The notes: generated by a model from the sequence alone, not told the origin. DNA of 13,291 bases from CAYJAP01 sp964368425 (GCA_964368425.1 CAYJAP010000018.1:1-13291), one strand, 5' to 3'. Numbered from the stretch's first letter, positions 1 through 7,550 are shown. Made by a program: numbers and translations.

Positions 1-2
1 AT

Positions 3-32
3 TTGGTAATATATTAAAAATGAATTTAGAAT
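3..32 (+). promoter_or_regulatory. Candidate sigma-A promoter for the GDPD-like gene
   Basis: A -35-like TTGGTA (3-8) and a -10-like TAGAAT (27-32) are separated by 18 bp. Transcription would start near 39 and leave a leader of about 17 nt that holds the GGAG ribosome binding site (46-49). The left edge of the window is very close, so an upstream promoter or operon partner cannot be excluded. Confidence 0.4.
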
Positions 33-55
33 AGTTTTACTATTTGGAGATATAA

Positions 56-781
56 ATGGAAATATTTGAGAGTTGGTTGGTGAACAAATACATCGCCCGT
101 TGTGGACTTACAAATCAGAATTTTCCTGAAAACACACTAGGTGCTTTTAAAGAAACTATAGCTCATGGCTATGCAGTGATGATAAGTATACAAATGTTAG
201 ATGATGAAACAATTGTTTGTTTCAATGATATTTCTCTTGCCCGATTAACTAAACAAAGTGGATACACTTCAAAGCTAATAAAGACTGACTTAGAAAATAC
301 CTTCATCAATGGAACTGAGCATAGTATCCCTACCCTAGAGGAAGCATTGGCGACTGTTAACGGCAAAGAGCCTATTCTTTTCAACATCATAAACGATAAC
401 GGGATAACGAAATTCTGTAGTAACTTTATGAAAATGTTATCTGAATATAGCGGAGATTACGCCATTATGAGCACTAATCCTACTACAGTAGAATGGTTCA
501 AAAACAATGCTCCGACAGTGCTCCGCGGTATCAAAAGTTGCAAGTTTAAAATCAAAAAACTGGGTTCTCTGTCTACACGCAAACTGCAAAAACTAAAATT
601 TAATAAAGAATGCGACCCTAACTTCATCTGTTATAATGGTAGAGATCTACCTAACCGTCATGTTAAAAAATATCATAACCTGCCTCTAATCGCTTATCAC
701 ATAACGAGTTTAGAGCAGTACATAGATATAGTTCCGCATTGCGACAATATCATATTTAGTGGCTTTATACCGAAGATTTAA
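56..781 (+). CDS. Catalytically dead glycerophosphodiester phosphodiesterase-like protein
   Basis: This 241-residue protein has no signal peptide and follows a GGAG ribosome binding site. It resembles the compact Firmicute GDPD family (TIM barrel, metal-dependent hydrolysis of glycerophosphodiesters) along its full length. Recognisable parts are the PENT segment (24-27), the IPTLEEAL segment (91-98), the central STNPTTVEWF segment and the C-terminal DNIIFSGFIP segment. The catalytic positions are replaced: the HRG triad reads R15-C16-G17; the metal-binding E and D of the usual ELD segment read M42 and S44; the second histidine (usual HD) is N57; and the E and K of the usual IEIK strand read N110 and I112. 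The reading frame is intact, so this looks like a maintained pseudoenzyme and not a decaying gene. It is the only rightward gene here. Fold assignment is confident. A present function, perhaps binding or regulatory, is unknown, and hydrolase activity is not expected. Confidence 0.85.
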   Translation: MEIFESWLVNKYIARCGLTNQNFPENTLGAFKETIAHGYAVMISIQMLDDETIVCFNDISLARLTKQSGYTSKLIKTDLENTFINGTEHSIPTLEEALATVNGKEPILFNIINDNGITKFCSNFMKMLSEYSGDYAIMSTNPTTVEWFKNNAPTVLRGIKSCKFKIKKLGSLSTRKLQKLKFNKECDPNFICYNGRDLPNRHVKKYHNLPLIAYHITSLEQYIDIVPHCDNIIFSGFIPKI

Positions 782-1110
782 AGAGTATACAGCACACCGT
801 TCAAGCTAATTCCTAGGATAAAAGATTCCCTGAAAGAAAAGCAGAGATAACAACCTGCACTATAAAATAAGAGAACAGCAAAAAGCAAAATAGAATAGAA
901 TTAAACAAAGCGTTCTATCTATATAAGAATAACGGAAATCTAAGAAATAATGTAACAAAAAACATCAGAACCTCTGATGTTTTTATTTGTACTTTTTTAT
1001 ACTTTCATTTTTATTTTTTTCTTACTATTAGTTTATCTTTTACTTTTGCCGTTATTTTTTATCTGCTCTTTTATTTAATCTTTTGTTTTTGAGTCACTAT
1101 CTCACAAAGA
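782..1110. other. Convergent intergenic region, no gene seen
   Basis: This is a 329-bp gap between the convergent GDPD-like gene and rarA. The left part (782-957) holds no credible reading frame or RNA gene. A bidirectional terminator sits at 958-984. The right part (about 985-1095) is strongly strand-biased: nearly all pyrimidine on the + strand, so the rarA message would carry an A-rich 3' tail of about 110 nt before the terminator. I see no promoter, repeat or small ORF with a ribosome binding site. Confidence 0.6.
958..984. terminator. Bidirectional rho-independent terminator
   Basis: A perfect 12-bp inverted repeat (958-969 pairing with 973-984) surrounds a 3-nt loop. The core is ACATCAGA/TCTGATGT, and the outer A/T pairs provide a U-run on either strand. 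It lies between the converging GDPD-like gene and rarA and can end both transcripts. Confidence 0.8.
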
Positions 1111-2397
1111 TTATTGCTTCCGAAACTTTTTCCGTTGCAGTCCCTTTTCCCTGCCATTATCTTTAGGTGTGTAATAGACTTTTTCTTTTACAACATCCGG
1201 CAAGTATTGTTGTTTGCAATAACCTCCGAAATCGTGCGGATATTTATATTTCCCGTGACCGTCTTTCACTCCGCTTGGATGATTCTTCAGATGGCTCGGA
1301 ACATTTGCATCTTTGAAGGATTCTGCATCTGCTCGAGCTGCATGCAGTGCAATATATACCGAGTTACTCTTTTCAGCTTCACACATGTATATAATGGCGT
1401 GACAAAGGGATAAGTTACACTCAGGCATACCGAGATTTTGTACAGCATTTAGAGCCGCATTACATATCAGTAGTGCGTTACTGTCTGCCATGCCAACATC
1501 TTCGCTCGCATGTGCAATTAGACGTCGGGCGAGTATCAAAGGATCACAACCACACAATAATAATTTTTGGGAGTAGAACAGCGCGGCGTCCGTATCGCTT
1601 CCTCGTAAACTTTTACAGAAGGCACTTAATACATCGTAGAACTCTGTTTCTCCAAGTGTTACAGCTTTTTTCTGTATACATTCCTGCGCGACATCAAAAC
1701 CTATTTGTATCACACCTTTTTTATCAGCGGCTGTAGTTTTTACTGCCAACTCTAAAGCGTTATAAGCGTTACGCAAATCCCCTGCACTTGCCCATGCCAA
1801 GTGTTTTATAGCTTCTTCAGACACTTTCACCGACAGGTTTCCATAGCCGCTTTTTTTGTCTATTAAGGCGTTTCTTAGCGCCTTTTCGATCTCTTCGCTC
1901 TCCAACTGTTTGAACTCAAAAACACGACATCTAGATACTATAGCTCGGGTCATGTTGATGTGCGGGTTTTCGGTCGTACTTCCGATAAAAATGATACTAC
2001 CCTCTTCTATTGCCTGTAGTACGCAGTCAGACTGTGCTTTGCTCCAGCGATGGCATTCGTCAAGCAAGAGAAAGGTTTTTGTTTGATATAATTTGAGGTT
2101 ATTACGTGCTTCTGCGATTATTTCTTTTGCCTCGGCAACTCCCGATGCTACCGCATTTAACTTGCGAAAAATGCCTTTGCAAGTGTTAGCGATAATGTTA
2201 GCCAAAGTGGTTTTACCCGTCCCCGGAGGCCCGTAAAAAATACAACTCCCCAGACTGTTCGCCTGGATTGCTCTTGACAAAAAACTATCTTTATATATTA
2301 AATGAGTTTGCCCGATAAAATCGTTCAAGTCTTGTGGACGCATTCTTTCCGCCAAAGGTGCATTTCTCTTTAAATTTTCTTCAAATAAATCTTCCAT
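1111..2397 (-). CDS. rarA: Replication-associated recombination protein A (RarA/MgsA AAA+ ATPase)
   Basis: RarA is a clamp-loader-like AAA+ ATPase that acts at stalled replication forks and single-stranded DNA gaps. From the ATG chosen here (428 residues) one sees PLAERMRP near residue 14, Walker A GPPGTGKT at 56-63, Walker B LLLDECHRW ending at 118, sensor-1 segment GSTTENP at 139-145 and the arginine-finger segment AIVSRC around 152-157. The RarA-specific C-terminal segment with KYPHD, QQYLP and PKDNG follows, so the domain order and length are normal. An upstream in-frame TTG at 2424 would add nine residues. The ATG at 2397 is preferred because it matches family N-termini, follows GGTGA, and the TTG extension overlaps a good -10 hexamer. 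The gene lies 61 bp after the orphan 604-residue gene and shares the downstream terminator with the GDPD-like gene. Confidence 0.95.
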   Translation of the reverse strand: MEDLFEENLKRNAPLAERMRPQDLNDFIGQTHLIYKDSFLSRAIQANSLGSCIFYGPPGTGKTTLANIIANTCKGIFRKLNAVASGVAEAKEIIAEARNNLKLYQTKTFLLLDECHRWSKAQSDCVLQAIEEGSIIFIGSTTENPHINMTRAIVSRCRVFEFKQLESEEIEKALRNALIDKKSGYGNLSVKVSEEAIKHLAWASAGDLRNAYNALELAVKTTAADKKGVIQIGFDVAQECIQKKAVTLGETEFYDVLSAFCKSLRGSDTDAALFYSQKLLLCGCDPLILARRLIAHASEDVGMADSNALLICNAALNAVQNLGMPECNLSLCHAIIYMCEAEKSNSVYIALHAARADAESFKDANVPSHLKNHPSGVKDGHGKYKYPHDFGGYCKQQYLPDVVKEKVYYTPKDNGREKGLQRKKFRKQ

Positions 2398-2412
2398 ATC
2401 TTCACCGGAAAT

Positions 2413-2441
2413 ATTATAACACAAACGTTTGAGAGATTCAA
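2413..2441 (-). promoter_or_regulatory. Candidate sigma-A promoter for rarA
   Basis: On the minus strand TTGAAT (2436-2441) and TATAAT (2413-2418) are separated by 17 bp. The start would fall near 2406, about 9 nt from the ATG, which is a very short leader that only just includes the GGTGA motif. The match is good but the short leader lowers confidence. Readthrough from the upstream gene is also possible. Confidence 0.5.
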
Positions 2442-2458
2442 TTAATCTACACCAAAAT

Positions 2459-4273
2459 CTATTTATTCCCTATCTTTTCTACTCTAACAACCCTCTCTTC
2501 ACTTCCCCTGTTTTTCAATTTTAAAACATACACATTGTTATATATGACCCCATTATAAACCACTCTCGTCCCTTTATCATTGCTTTTAATCATCTTATGT
2601 CCTCTTACCTCAATCGCGACATTTCCTGCCATACTGCCCGCATAAAAACGCACATAACTGCCCAGCACTTGTATGCCCACCACTCGACGCAACAGGAAGA
2701 TGTAGAGCCTAGCGTACTGTTTATTTCGTAGGAACCGCTCAACCACGTACTTGTGATGATAATTGCTAACCTTATCCTGGCTATCCAGAAACGAAAAGAG
2801 TGATGTGAACTCAAAGGTTTTTCTGTACTCTTCAATTATTTTATCTGGTAAAAACTCGTTAATCAGCTGCTCGATTTTATTATCTGCGCACTTAATTGTA
2901 ACCCCAAATACCTGTTCTTTTATCTCTACATTATCTCTCCCCCGAGCCTTTACATCACCGTTTATTTCCAGCTCTTTGTTCAACTTCCAGATGCACACAT
3001 CCTTACTATATTCCACTAAAAATGAAGTTTTATCGAGGTGATTGGTTAATAAAAATCCTCGCTCCTGCTGTTGAGTTTTTGTGAACACCGCTTGCCTTTT
3101 GTACAGAAAAACTGCTAGTTTCTGCAGAGTACTCTTGCCATTGAAACGTTCATCTAACACAGCAAAACTACCGTCAAGTGAAACTTTCTTAAAGGTAACT
3201 GCCGAGCTAGTCTTTTTGTAAGCACATGGATGCAAGAGGGAAAATCTTTCTATCTGGCGTGACATGTACCCTGAAAAAGTTACCCCTCTTTCTATAATTG
3301 TTACGTCTAAAATACTTTCTAGCAGAGATTTGCACTGCTCTGCTATTGCATGTTTATTAACTACAAAAATGGCTTTATCGAACGGAATATTCATCTTACG
3401 GAACATCTCTACTGCAGGATAATCTGGCTGATCTATCGTAGGTAACTGGTAATTAAAATAGCGATAGATTATATCATCTACTACGCTGTACTCATCGTTT
3501 TCAATCGCTTCTTCTTGAGGTTGAGGAGTACGCAACGCGTAGTGTTTAGCGTCAATACTTTTGCAGACTCTACAGGTGAGCGTTATATATTTACTTGTTT
3601 TAGCTGCTAATGTTATAGGAATACTAAGTACAATTACGGGCTTCTTACGAGCTTTTATCGAGGTCGTGCTTGCAGACGAACAACTGACGTCTAGCCAGGT
3701 GTCATCGAAGGTAAAAGCAAATTTGTTTCCCTTACATCTTTGTTCAATAAAATCGTTGGTGTTGCAAACAATTTTGTTGATGTACACCATCTTTTTTCTC
3801 TCAATACTGTTGTTCTTTATGAACAGCGTTTTGACGATGTCCGCGCCAATTACCTCTTCCCGAAACTGTAATTTTATCCCCGAAACTTCTCTGCTATACG
3901 TACAACTCTGTCCTACTTCTCCCTGCAGAACGATGGTCCTATCTCTCGCTTGCAAGACAGAAATATCTTCAAAGATTTCCTTATTCGCATTCGATAAGTT
4001 ATAAACCCCATTATGCCATTTGTTCCCTGCAACGAAAAAAAGTTTCGCGACGTTTCCCGAGTAGATAATGCCGTTTCGCATCTTCTTTTTCATGCTGAAG
4101 TTATAAGATACGCAAGCTCGCTTGTATACGTTTTTTACCTTAACGAAGCCCTTAATCAGCTTGACCGCTTGTGATCTGCCTACACGCTTTTGTCGTAACG
4201 AGAAAAAGGATTGCATGGCAGAAATTATGATTACGCAAGAGAGAACGTATAGAATTATTACCGTCTGAGTCAT
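2459..4273 (-). CDS. Orphan 604-residue protein with one N-terminal membrane segment
   Basis: I do not recognise this gene with confidence. A hydrophobic segment at about residues 4-24 is followed by RQKRVGR, so the positive-inside rule puts the long remainder in the cytoplasm. About 12 scattered cysteines fit a reducing compartment. The rest looks rich in beta strands. Residues around 120-165 (a SGIKLQF-like segment, then FIKNNS) recall the N-terminal sandwich of GH94 phosphorylase or cyclic-glucan-synthase domains. The segment before the C-terminus (LLRRVVGIQVLGSYVRF) recalls the strand following the GH94 barrel. No catalytic barrel or GDWND-type motif is visible, so any relation is to a stripped, non-catalytic form and is inference only. 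The ATG at 4273 gives the membrane segment but has no Shine-Dalgarno sequence. The gene starts 37 nt after the rnpB terminator hairpin and precedes rarA. The open frame itself is secure. Confidence 0.8.
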   Translation of the reverse strand: MTQTVIILYVLSCVIIISAMQSFFSLRQKRVGRSQAVKLIKGFVKVKNVYKRACVSYNFSMKKKMRNGIIYSGNVAKLFFVAGNKWHNGVYNLSNANKEIFEDISVLQARDRTIVLQGEVGQSCTYSREVSGIKLQFREEVIGADIVKTLFIKNNSIERKKMVYINKIVCNTNDFIEQRCKGNKFAFTFDDTWLDVSCSSASTTSIKARKKPVIVLSIPITLAAKTSKYITLTCRVCKSIDAKHYALRTPQPQEEAIENDEYSVVDDIIYRYFNYQLPTIDQPDYPAVEMFRKMNIPFDKAIFVVNKHAIAEQCKSLLESILDVTIIERGVTFSGYMSRQIERFSLLHPCAYKKTSSAVTFKKVSLDGSFAVLDERFNGKSTLQKLAVFLYKRQAVFTKTQQQERGFLLTNHLDKTSFLVEYSKDVCIWKLNKELEINGDVKARGRDNVEIKEQVFGVTIKCADNKIEQLINEFLPDKIIEEYRKTFEFTSLFSFLDSQDKVSNYHHKYVVERFLRNKQYARLYIFLLRRVVGIQVLGSYVRFYAGSMAGNVAIEVRGHKMIKSNDKGTRVVYNGVIYNNVYVLKLKNRGSEERVVRVEKIGNK

Positions 4274-4300
4274 ATTGAATTATGGACAAAAAAGGTTCGT

Positions 4301-4333
4301 ATAAAACAAAAAAGAAAGGTAAAACCTTTCTTT
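4301..4333 (-). terminator. Rho-independent terminator of rnpB
   Basis: A perfect 9-bp stem (AAAGAAAGG with CCTTTCTTT, 4311-4333) with a 5-nt loop is followed on the minus strand by a T-rich tail (4301-4310). It begins directly at the end of the RNase P RNA P1 helix and separates rnpB from the orphan 604-residue gene. Confidence 0.85.
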
Positions 4334-4668
4334 GAGTCAGATGCACGTAAGCCGAGTTCTGTTTTTCAGATGGCTATCTATCTAGGCGGATTGTTACCAA
4401 TACGCTCAAGCGATGTAACGAGGGACTGGCGAGCTACGTTATAACATCCCTCTATCTTGCACCAGGTGGGGTTTACATAATACTATAGTTACCTATAATA
4501 TTCGTAAGCTCTTACCTTACGTTTTCACCCTTACATAATTTCTTATGCGGTATATTTCTGTTGCACTTTCCTTAGGGTCACCCCCAGCGGCCGTTAGCCG
4601 TCACCCTGCTCTATGGTGCTCGGACTTTCCTCATGATTTCTCATGCAGCCATCTATGCATCTGACTAC
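4334..4668 (-). ncRNA. rnpB: RNase P RNA, bacterial type A
   Basis: This is the catalytic RNA of RNase P, which removes 5' leaders from pre-tRNA. The ends are set by helix P1: AGTCAGATGCA (4656-4666, minus strand) pairs with TGCATCTGACT (4335-4345). P2 (AGATGGCT with AGCCATCT) and a short P3 with a GAAA loop follow. The P4 core is present as GAGGAAAGTCCG (4621-4632) and, near the 3' end, ACAGAACTCGGCTTA. AGTGCAACAGAAATATACCGC-like and GTAAGGGTGAAA elements also match. The GTAAACCCCACC and GGTAAGAG blocks place it in type A, the ancestral form found in Clostridia. The L15 region lacks the usual GGU (see findings). The gene has its own promoter directly after helD and its own terminator. Confidence 0.96.
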
Positions 4669-4672
4669 GTTT

Positions 4673-4701
4673 ATTATATCATACTTCACTTGTTTTTGCA
4701 A
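4673..4701 (-). promoter_or_regulatory. Sigma-A promoter of rnpB
   Basis: On the minus strand TTGCAA (4696-4701) and TATAAT (4673-4678) are separated by 17 bp. The predicted start near 4667 coincides with the 5' end of the P1 helix, which supports both calls. The -35 begins just past the helD stop codon, with no terminator between them. Confidence 0.8.
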
Positions 4702-4703
4702 TA

Positions 4704-6755
4704 TTATTCTTCTTTCATGTATTCTGTCAAGTATCTGGAAGGCTCATCACTGTAGAATATATTCAGAGAATGTAACGCTCTACTAGTCGCAACGTATAGG
4801 TTTTGTTGCTCGATAGTTGACTTATAGTTATCATCACAAGCGTCAGGAACTATAACACAATCAAATTCCAATCCCTTGCTCTGGAACGACGGGATAATCA
4901 CCACTCCACTTGGTAAAGTTTGAGAGCTGGTAGTGATTAGAGATACCGCCATTCTATCTTTTAGCTGGTCATAGTAGAACTGTGCTTCTTTACGGTTTTT
5001 CGTGATTATAGCGATATTCTTATGCGCCTTGTTCTGGCACTTTTCGTATATATAATCCACCTCGTTCATAAACTCCTCAATGCCGTCAACCCGCTTTATA
5101 TTAGGATATTCCCCCGTTCTTCTAATCAGGATAACATCCTCTCTACGCCCTATCGAATTACACAATTTTCCTATCTCTGCGCCTGAACGATAACACTTGT
5201 TTATCTTGAGGAAGATCGAGTTCTCGTACATTTCCGGCAGATAGTCTATCGTCTTTTTCGCACTGTACACATCTACCGACTGCCCCCAATCGCCAAGAAT
5301 TGTTTTTGGACACTTATACAGTTTGTTCAGCACATGATACTGGGTAGCGGTATAGTCTTGCATTTCGTCAATTATGAGGTGATTAATTTGTGTTTCTGGC
5401 ACCAGCCCTTTTAAGAAATCGTCTATAACCATAATAGCAAAGCTGTCTTCGTACTTGATTTTATGATCGATACGAGTAAACTCAAACCCTTTTGATTTCA
5501 GGAAATCCCGATACAGCATGATGCTAGCTCCAGCAGGAGTCATCGACTTAATCTTGTTATTGATAAAGCCCGTTAACGCAACCTCGCTATATGTTGGAGA
5601 AAGCATGTACTTATTTTTCACATACTTGGTGATGGCAGAAATCTTGTCTTTGTGTTCCCGTCCTTTGTTATCCTTAAAATAAATCTTTTTTACTTCTTCC
5701 AGAGACACTTCAAAGCCCGATGAGATTATCTCTTTGGCGTTGAATATTTTTTCTCCTTTACTCAACAAAAACTCTCGCAAATCTTTTAAGAACTGTGGCG
5801 AACCTTTATAAGTGCTTTCTTTAGACAACTTATTTTCTATCAACAACCTTTCATACTGTTCAGCCTTCGTTTCGACCTTTTCATCGATAACGTAGAAGTA
5901 GTCTTCCAGGATTTTATCAAAAGATACGCTCTTGATATTCTCTTCACCAAGTTCTGGTAATACTGTCGAAATATAGTCTTCAAACACCTTATTTGGTGAT
6001 AGTATCGCTACATTTCTGTTGCTCAAAAACTCTTTGTCGCGATACAACAGGAATGCCACTCTGTGAAGAGCGATGGACGTTTTTCCACTTCCCGCCACCC
6101 CTTGAACTATAACGTTGCAGTTATAAGGTAAGCGTATAATCTTGTTTTGTTCTTTCTGGATAGTTGCTACTACGTTCTGCATTTTGTCGGTTGTGTGACG
6201 AGCTAATGCTTGTTGTAAGATATCGTCATCAATCTTCACCGAGCTGTTGATACAATATTTAAGCTCACCACCCTCTATCTTCAACTGTCTTTTGTCCAGC
6301 AAATCGCCTTTGACTACTTCATCTACCGTTTCATATTGCACTTCGCCCACTTCTGAATCGTAAAACAATCCCGCTAACGGTGTTCTCCAATCCAATATGA
6401 ACGGTGAATCTGACTCTTTGAACCCGAATAATCCTATATAAAATATATTACCTTTTCTATCTGATTTATCCTTAAATACAATCCGACCATAGTACGGACT
6501 ATTCAACATTTTATCACACTTATATATGTCCTTCAGCACTAACAAGAACTCGTCAACCATCTCATCATACATTGACCTTGCTTGTATTTTTTCCGCATCA
6601 TCCATACGAGTTTCCCAGTAGTATTCCTGCTGGGCGAGACCTTTTTGGCGATAATCCTCTTTCGTTATTGAGAGACGTTTCTTTTTGTTTTCCACAGCTT
6701 TTAATGTGTATAATAGAACCCTGTTCTCTTCTATGAACATTTCTTCTTTTTTCAT
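4704..6755 (-). CDS. helD: HelD-type RNA polymerase recycling helicase (UvrD/Rep superfamily 1)
   Basis: HelD binds stalled or hibernating RNA polymerase, inserts an N-terminal coiled-coil arm into the secondary channel, and releases DNA and RNA using ATP. From the ATG used here (683 residues) the N-terminal 60 or so residues are charged and helical, as expected for the arm. Helicase motifs follow in order: Q-motif IQKEQNKIIR, Walker A QGVAGSGKTS near 218, motif Ia LSPNKVFEDY, motif II IIDEMQDY, motif III LGDWGQSVD, motif IV KCYRSG, motif V SFQSKGLEFD and motif VI NLYVATSRAL near the C-terminus. An in-frame GTG two codons upstream (6761) is rejected because it lies inside the AGAGGTG ribosome binding site that serves the ATG at 6753-6755. 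The gene has its own promoter after sigK. It is shorter than the B. subtilis protein (774 residues). Confidence 0.93.
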   Translation of the reverse strand: MKKEEMFIEENRVLLYTLKAVENKKKRLSITKEDYRQKGLAQQEYYWETRMDDAEKIQARSMYDEMVDEFLLVLKDIYKCDKMLNSPYYGRIVFKDKSDRKGNIFYIGLFGFKESDSPFILDWRTPLAGLFYDSEVGEVQYETVDEVVKGDLLDKRQLKIEGGELKYCINSSVKIDDDILQQALARHTTDKMQNVVATIQKEQNKIIRLPYNCNVIVQGVAGSGKTSIALHRVAFLLYRDKEFLSNRNVAILSPNKVFEDYISTVLPELGEENIKSVSFDKILEDYFYVIDEKVETKAEQYERLLIENKLSKESTYKGSPQFLKDLREFLLSKGEKIFNAKEIISSGFEVSLEEVKKIYFKDNKGREHKDKISAITKYVKNKYMLSPTYSEVALTGFINNKIKSMTPAGASIMLYRDFLKSKGFEFTRIDHKIKYEDSFAIMVIDDFLKGLVPETQINHLIIDEMQDYTATQYHVLNKLYKCPKTILGDWGQSVDVYSAKKTIDYLPEMYENSIFLKINKCYRSGAEIGKLCNSIGRREDVILIRRTGEYPNIKRVDGIEEFMNEVDYIYEKCQNKAHKNIAIITKNRKEAQFYYDQLKDRMAVSLITTSSQTLPSGVVIIPSFQSKGLEFDCVIVPDACDDNYKSTIEQQNLYVATSRALHSLNIFYSDEPSRYLTEYMKEE

Positions 6756-6784
6756 TGGCACCTCTTGACGAAAATTTCAATGCT

Positions 6785-6814
6785 ATTTTACACTAAAAAA
6801 CATCAAAAAGTCAA
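6785..6814 (-). promoter_or_regulatory. Candidate sigma-A promoter of helD
   Basis: TTGACT (6809-6814) and TAAAAT (6785-6790) on the minus strand are separated by 18 bp and lie between the sigK stop and the helD start. The leader would be about 24 nt and include the AGAGG ribosome binding site. No convincing terminator separates sigK from this promoter, so sigK transcripts may also run into helD. Confidence 0.6.
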
Positions 6815-6828
6815 TTAAAAAACTTCAT

Positions 6829-7524
6829 TTATAAATACTCGTCTTTAGGCAAAACACCTTTCATAGTTTCTAGCGCTTTCTTTTCCAGTCGAGAGATATA
6901 ACTTCTGCTTATTCCAAGCTTTTGAGCCACCTCTCTCTGTGTCAACATCGGCACATTATTCAGCCCGTATCTCATACACACAATGTCATACTCTCGCTGC
7001 GTAAGGTACTTCTTCAACTCTATGTTTAATTTCTCGGAGGCTATATTACTCTGTACATCCTTCTCCGTCCCATCATCAGCGAAACATAAATCAAGCAAGG
7101 TAATATCATTATTTTCACTATCTTCTACCAGAGAATCCTCAATACTTATCGTGTTTTTATTTTTCTTGTTGACACGTAACAGCATCAAAATCTCATTCTC
7201 TATACACTTAGCAGCGTATGTGGAAAACTGCGTTCCTATATTCGGTATGTAGCTATTGATCGCCTTAATAAGCCCTATACTTCCCACGCTTATCAAATCA
7301 TCCGCCTCGTCAGCCAAACTGTATTTTTTCACTATGTGTGCGACCAAACGCAAGTTATGATTTATTAGTATATCTTTTGCTTGTTTATCACCGTCTTTCA
7401 TTTTGATTATGTATTCGGCTTCTTGTGCACTTGTTAACGGCTGCGGAAAACACGATGTCTTTTTCACGTAAGATGAAAAGAACATTACTTTCTGCATAAA
7501 TGAAACTATACTTTCGACAATCAT
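6829..7524 (-). CDS. sigK: RNA polymerase sporulation sigma factor SigK (with pro-sequence)
   Basis: SigK directs late mother-cell transcription during spore coat and cortex maturation. The 231-residue product matches B. subtilis pro-sigma-K (about 241). It has a hydrophobic N-terminal pro-sequence (residues 1-18), then YVKKTSCFPQPL (19-30), which matches the start of mature SigK, with S18/Y19 the likely SpoIVFB cleavage point. Region 2 includes NHNLRLVAHIVKK (55-67), DDLISVGSIGLIKAI (75-89) and TYAAKCIENEILMLLR (102-117). Region 4 is LTQREYDIV (174-182) plus the helix-turn-helix TQREVAQKLGISRSYISRL (195-213). A longer frame starting at 7587 adds 21 polar residues, lacks a ribosome binding site and overlaps the promoter signals. 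The ATG at 7522-7524 follows GGGTG and gives the family-typical pro-sequence. The frame is uninterrupted, so no skin-type element splits it. Confidence 0.94.
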   Translation of the reverse strand: MIVESIVSFMQKVMFFSSYVKKTSCFPQPLTSAQEAEYIIKMKDGDKQAKDILINHNLRLVAHIVKKYSLADEADDLISVGSIGLIKAINSYIPNIGTQFSTYAAKCIENEILMLLRVNKKNKNTISIEDSLVEDSENNDITLLDLCFADDGTEKDVQSNIASEKLNIELKKYLTQREYDIVCMRYGLNNVPMLTQREVAQKLGISRSYISRLEKKALETMKGVLPKDEYL

Positions 7525-7550
7525 ACACACCCACTTTTCCCTTTTATGGA

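Noticed and set aside
2398..2424. TTG-started extension of rarA
   Set aside because: It overlaps a good -10 hexamer, lacks a ribosome binding site, and adds residues absent from typical RarA proteins.
3561..4004. 147-residue open frame on the + strand inside the orphan gene
   Set aside because: It is antisense to a 604-codon frame, with no ribosome binding site and low-complexity hydrophobic and serine-rich composition typical of shadow frames.
4152..4346. 64-residue minus-strand frame running from rnpB into the orphan gene
   Set aside because: It starts inside the RNase P RNA P1 helix and crosses its terminator, so it is not a plausible protein gene.
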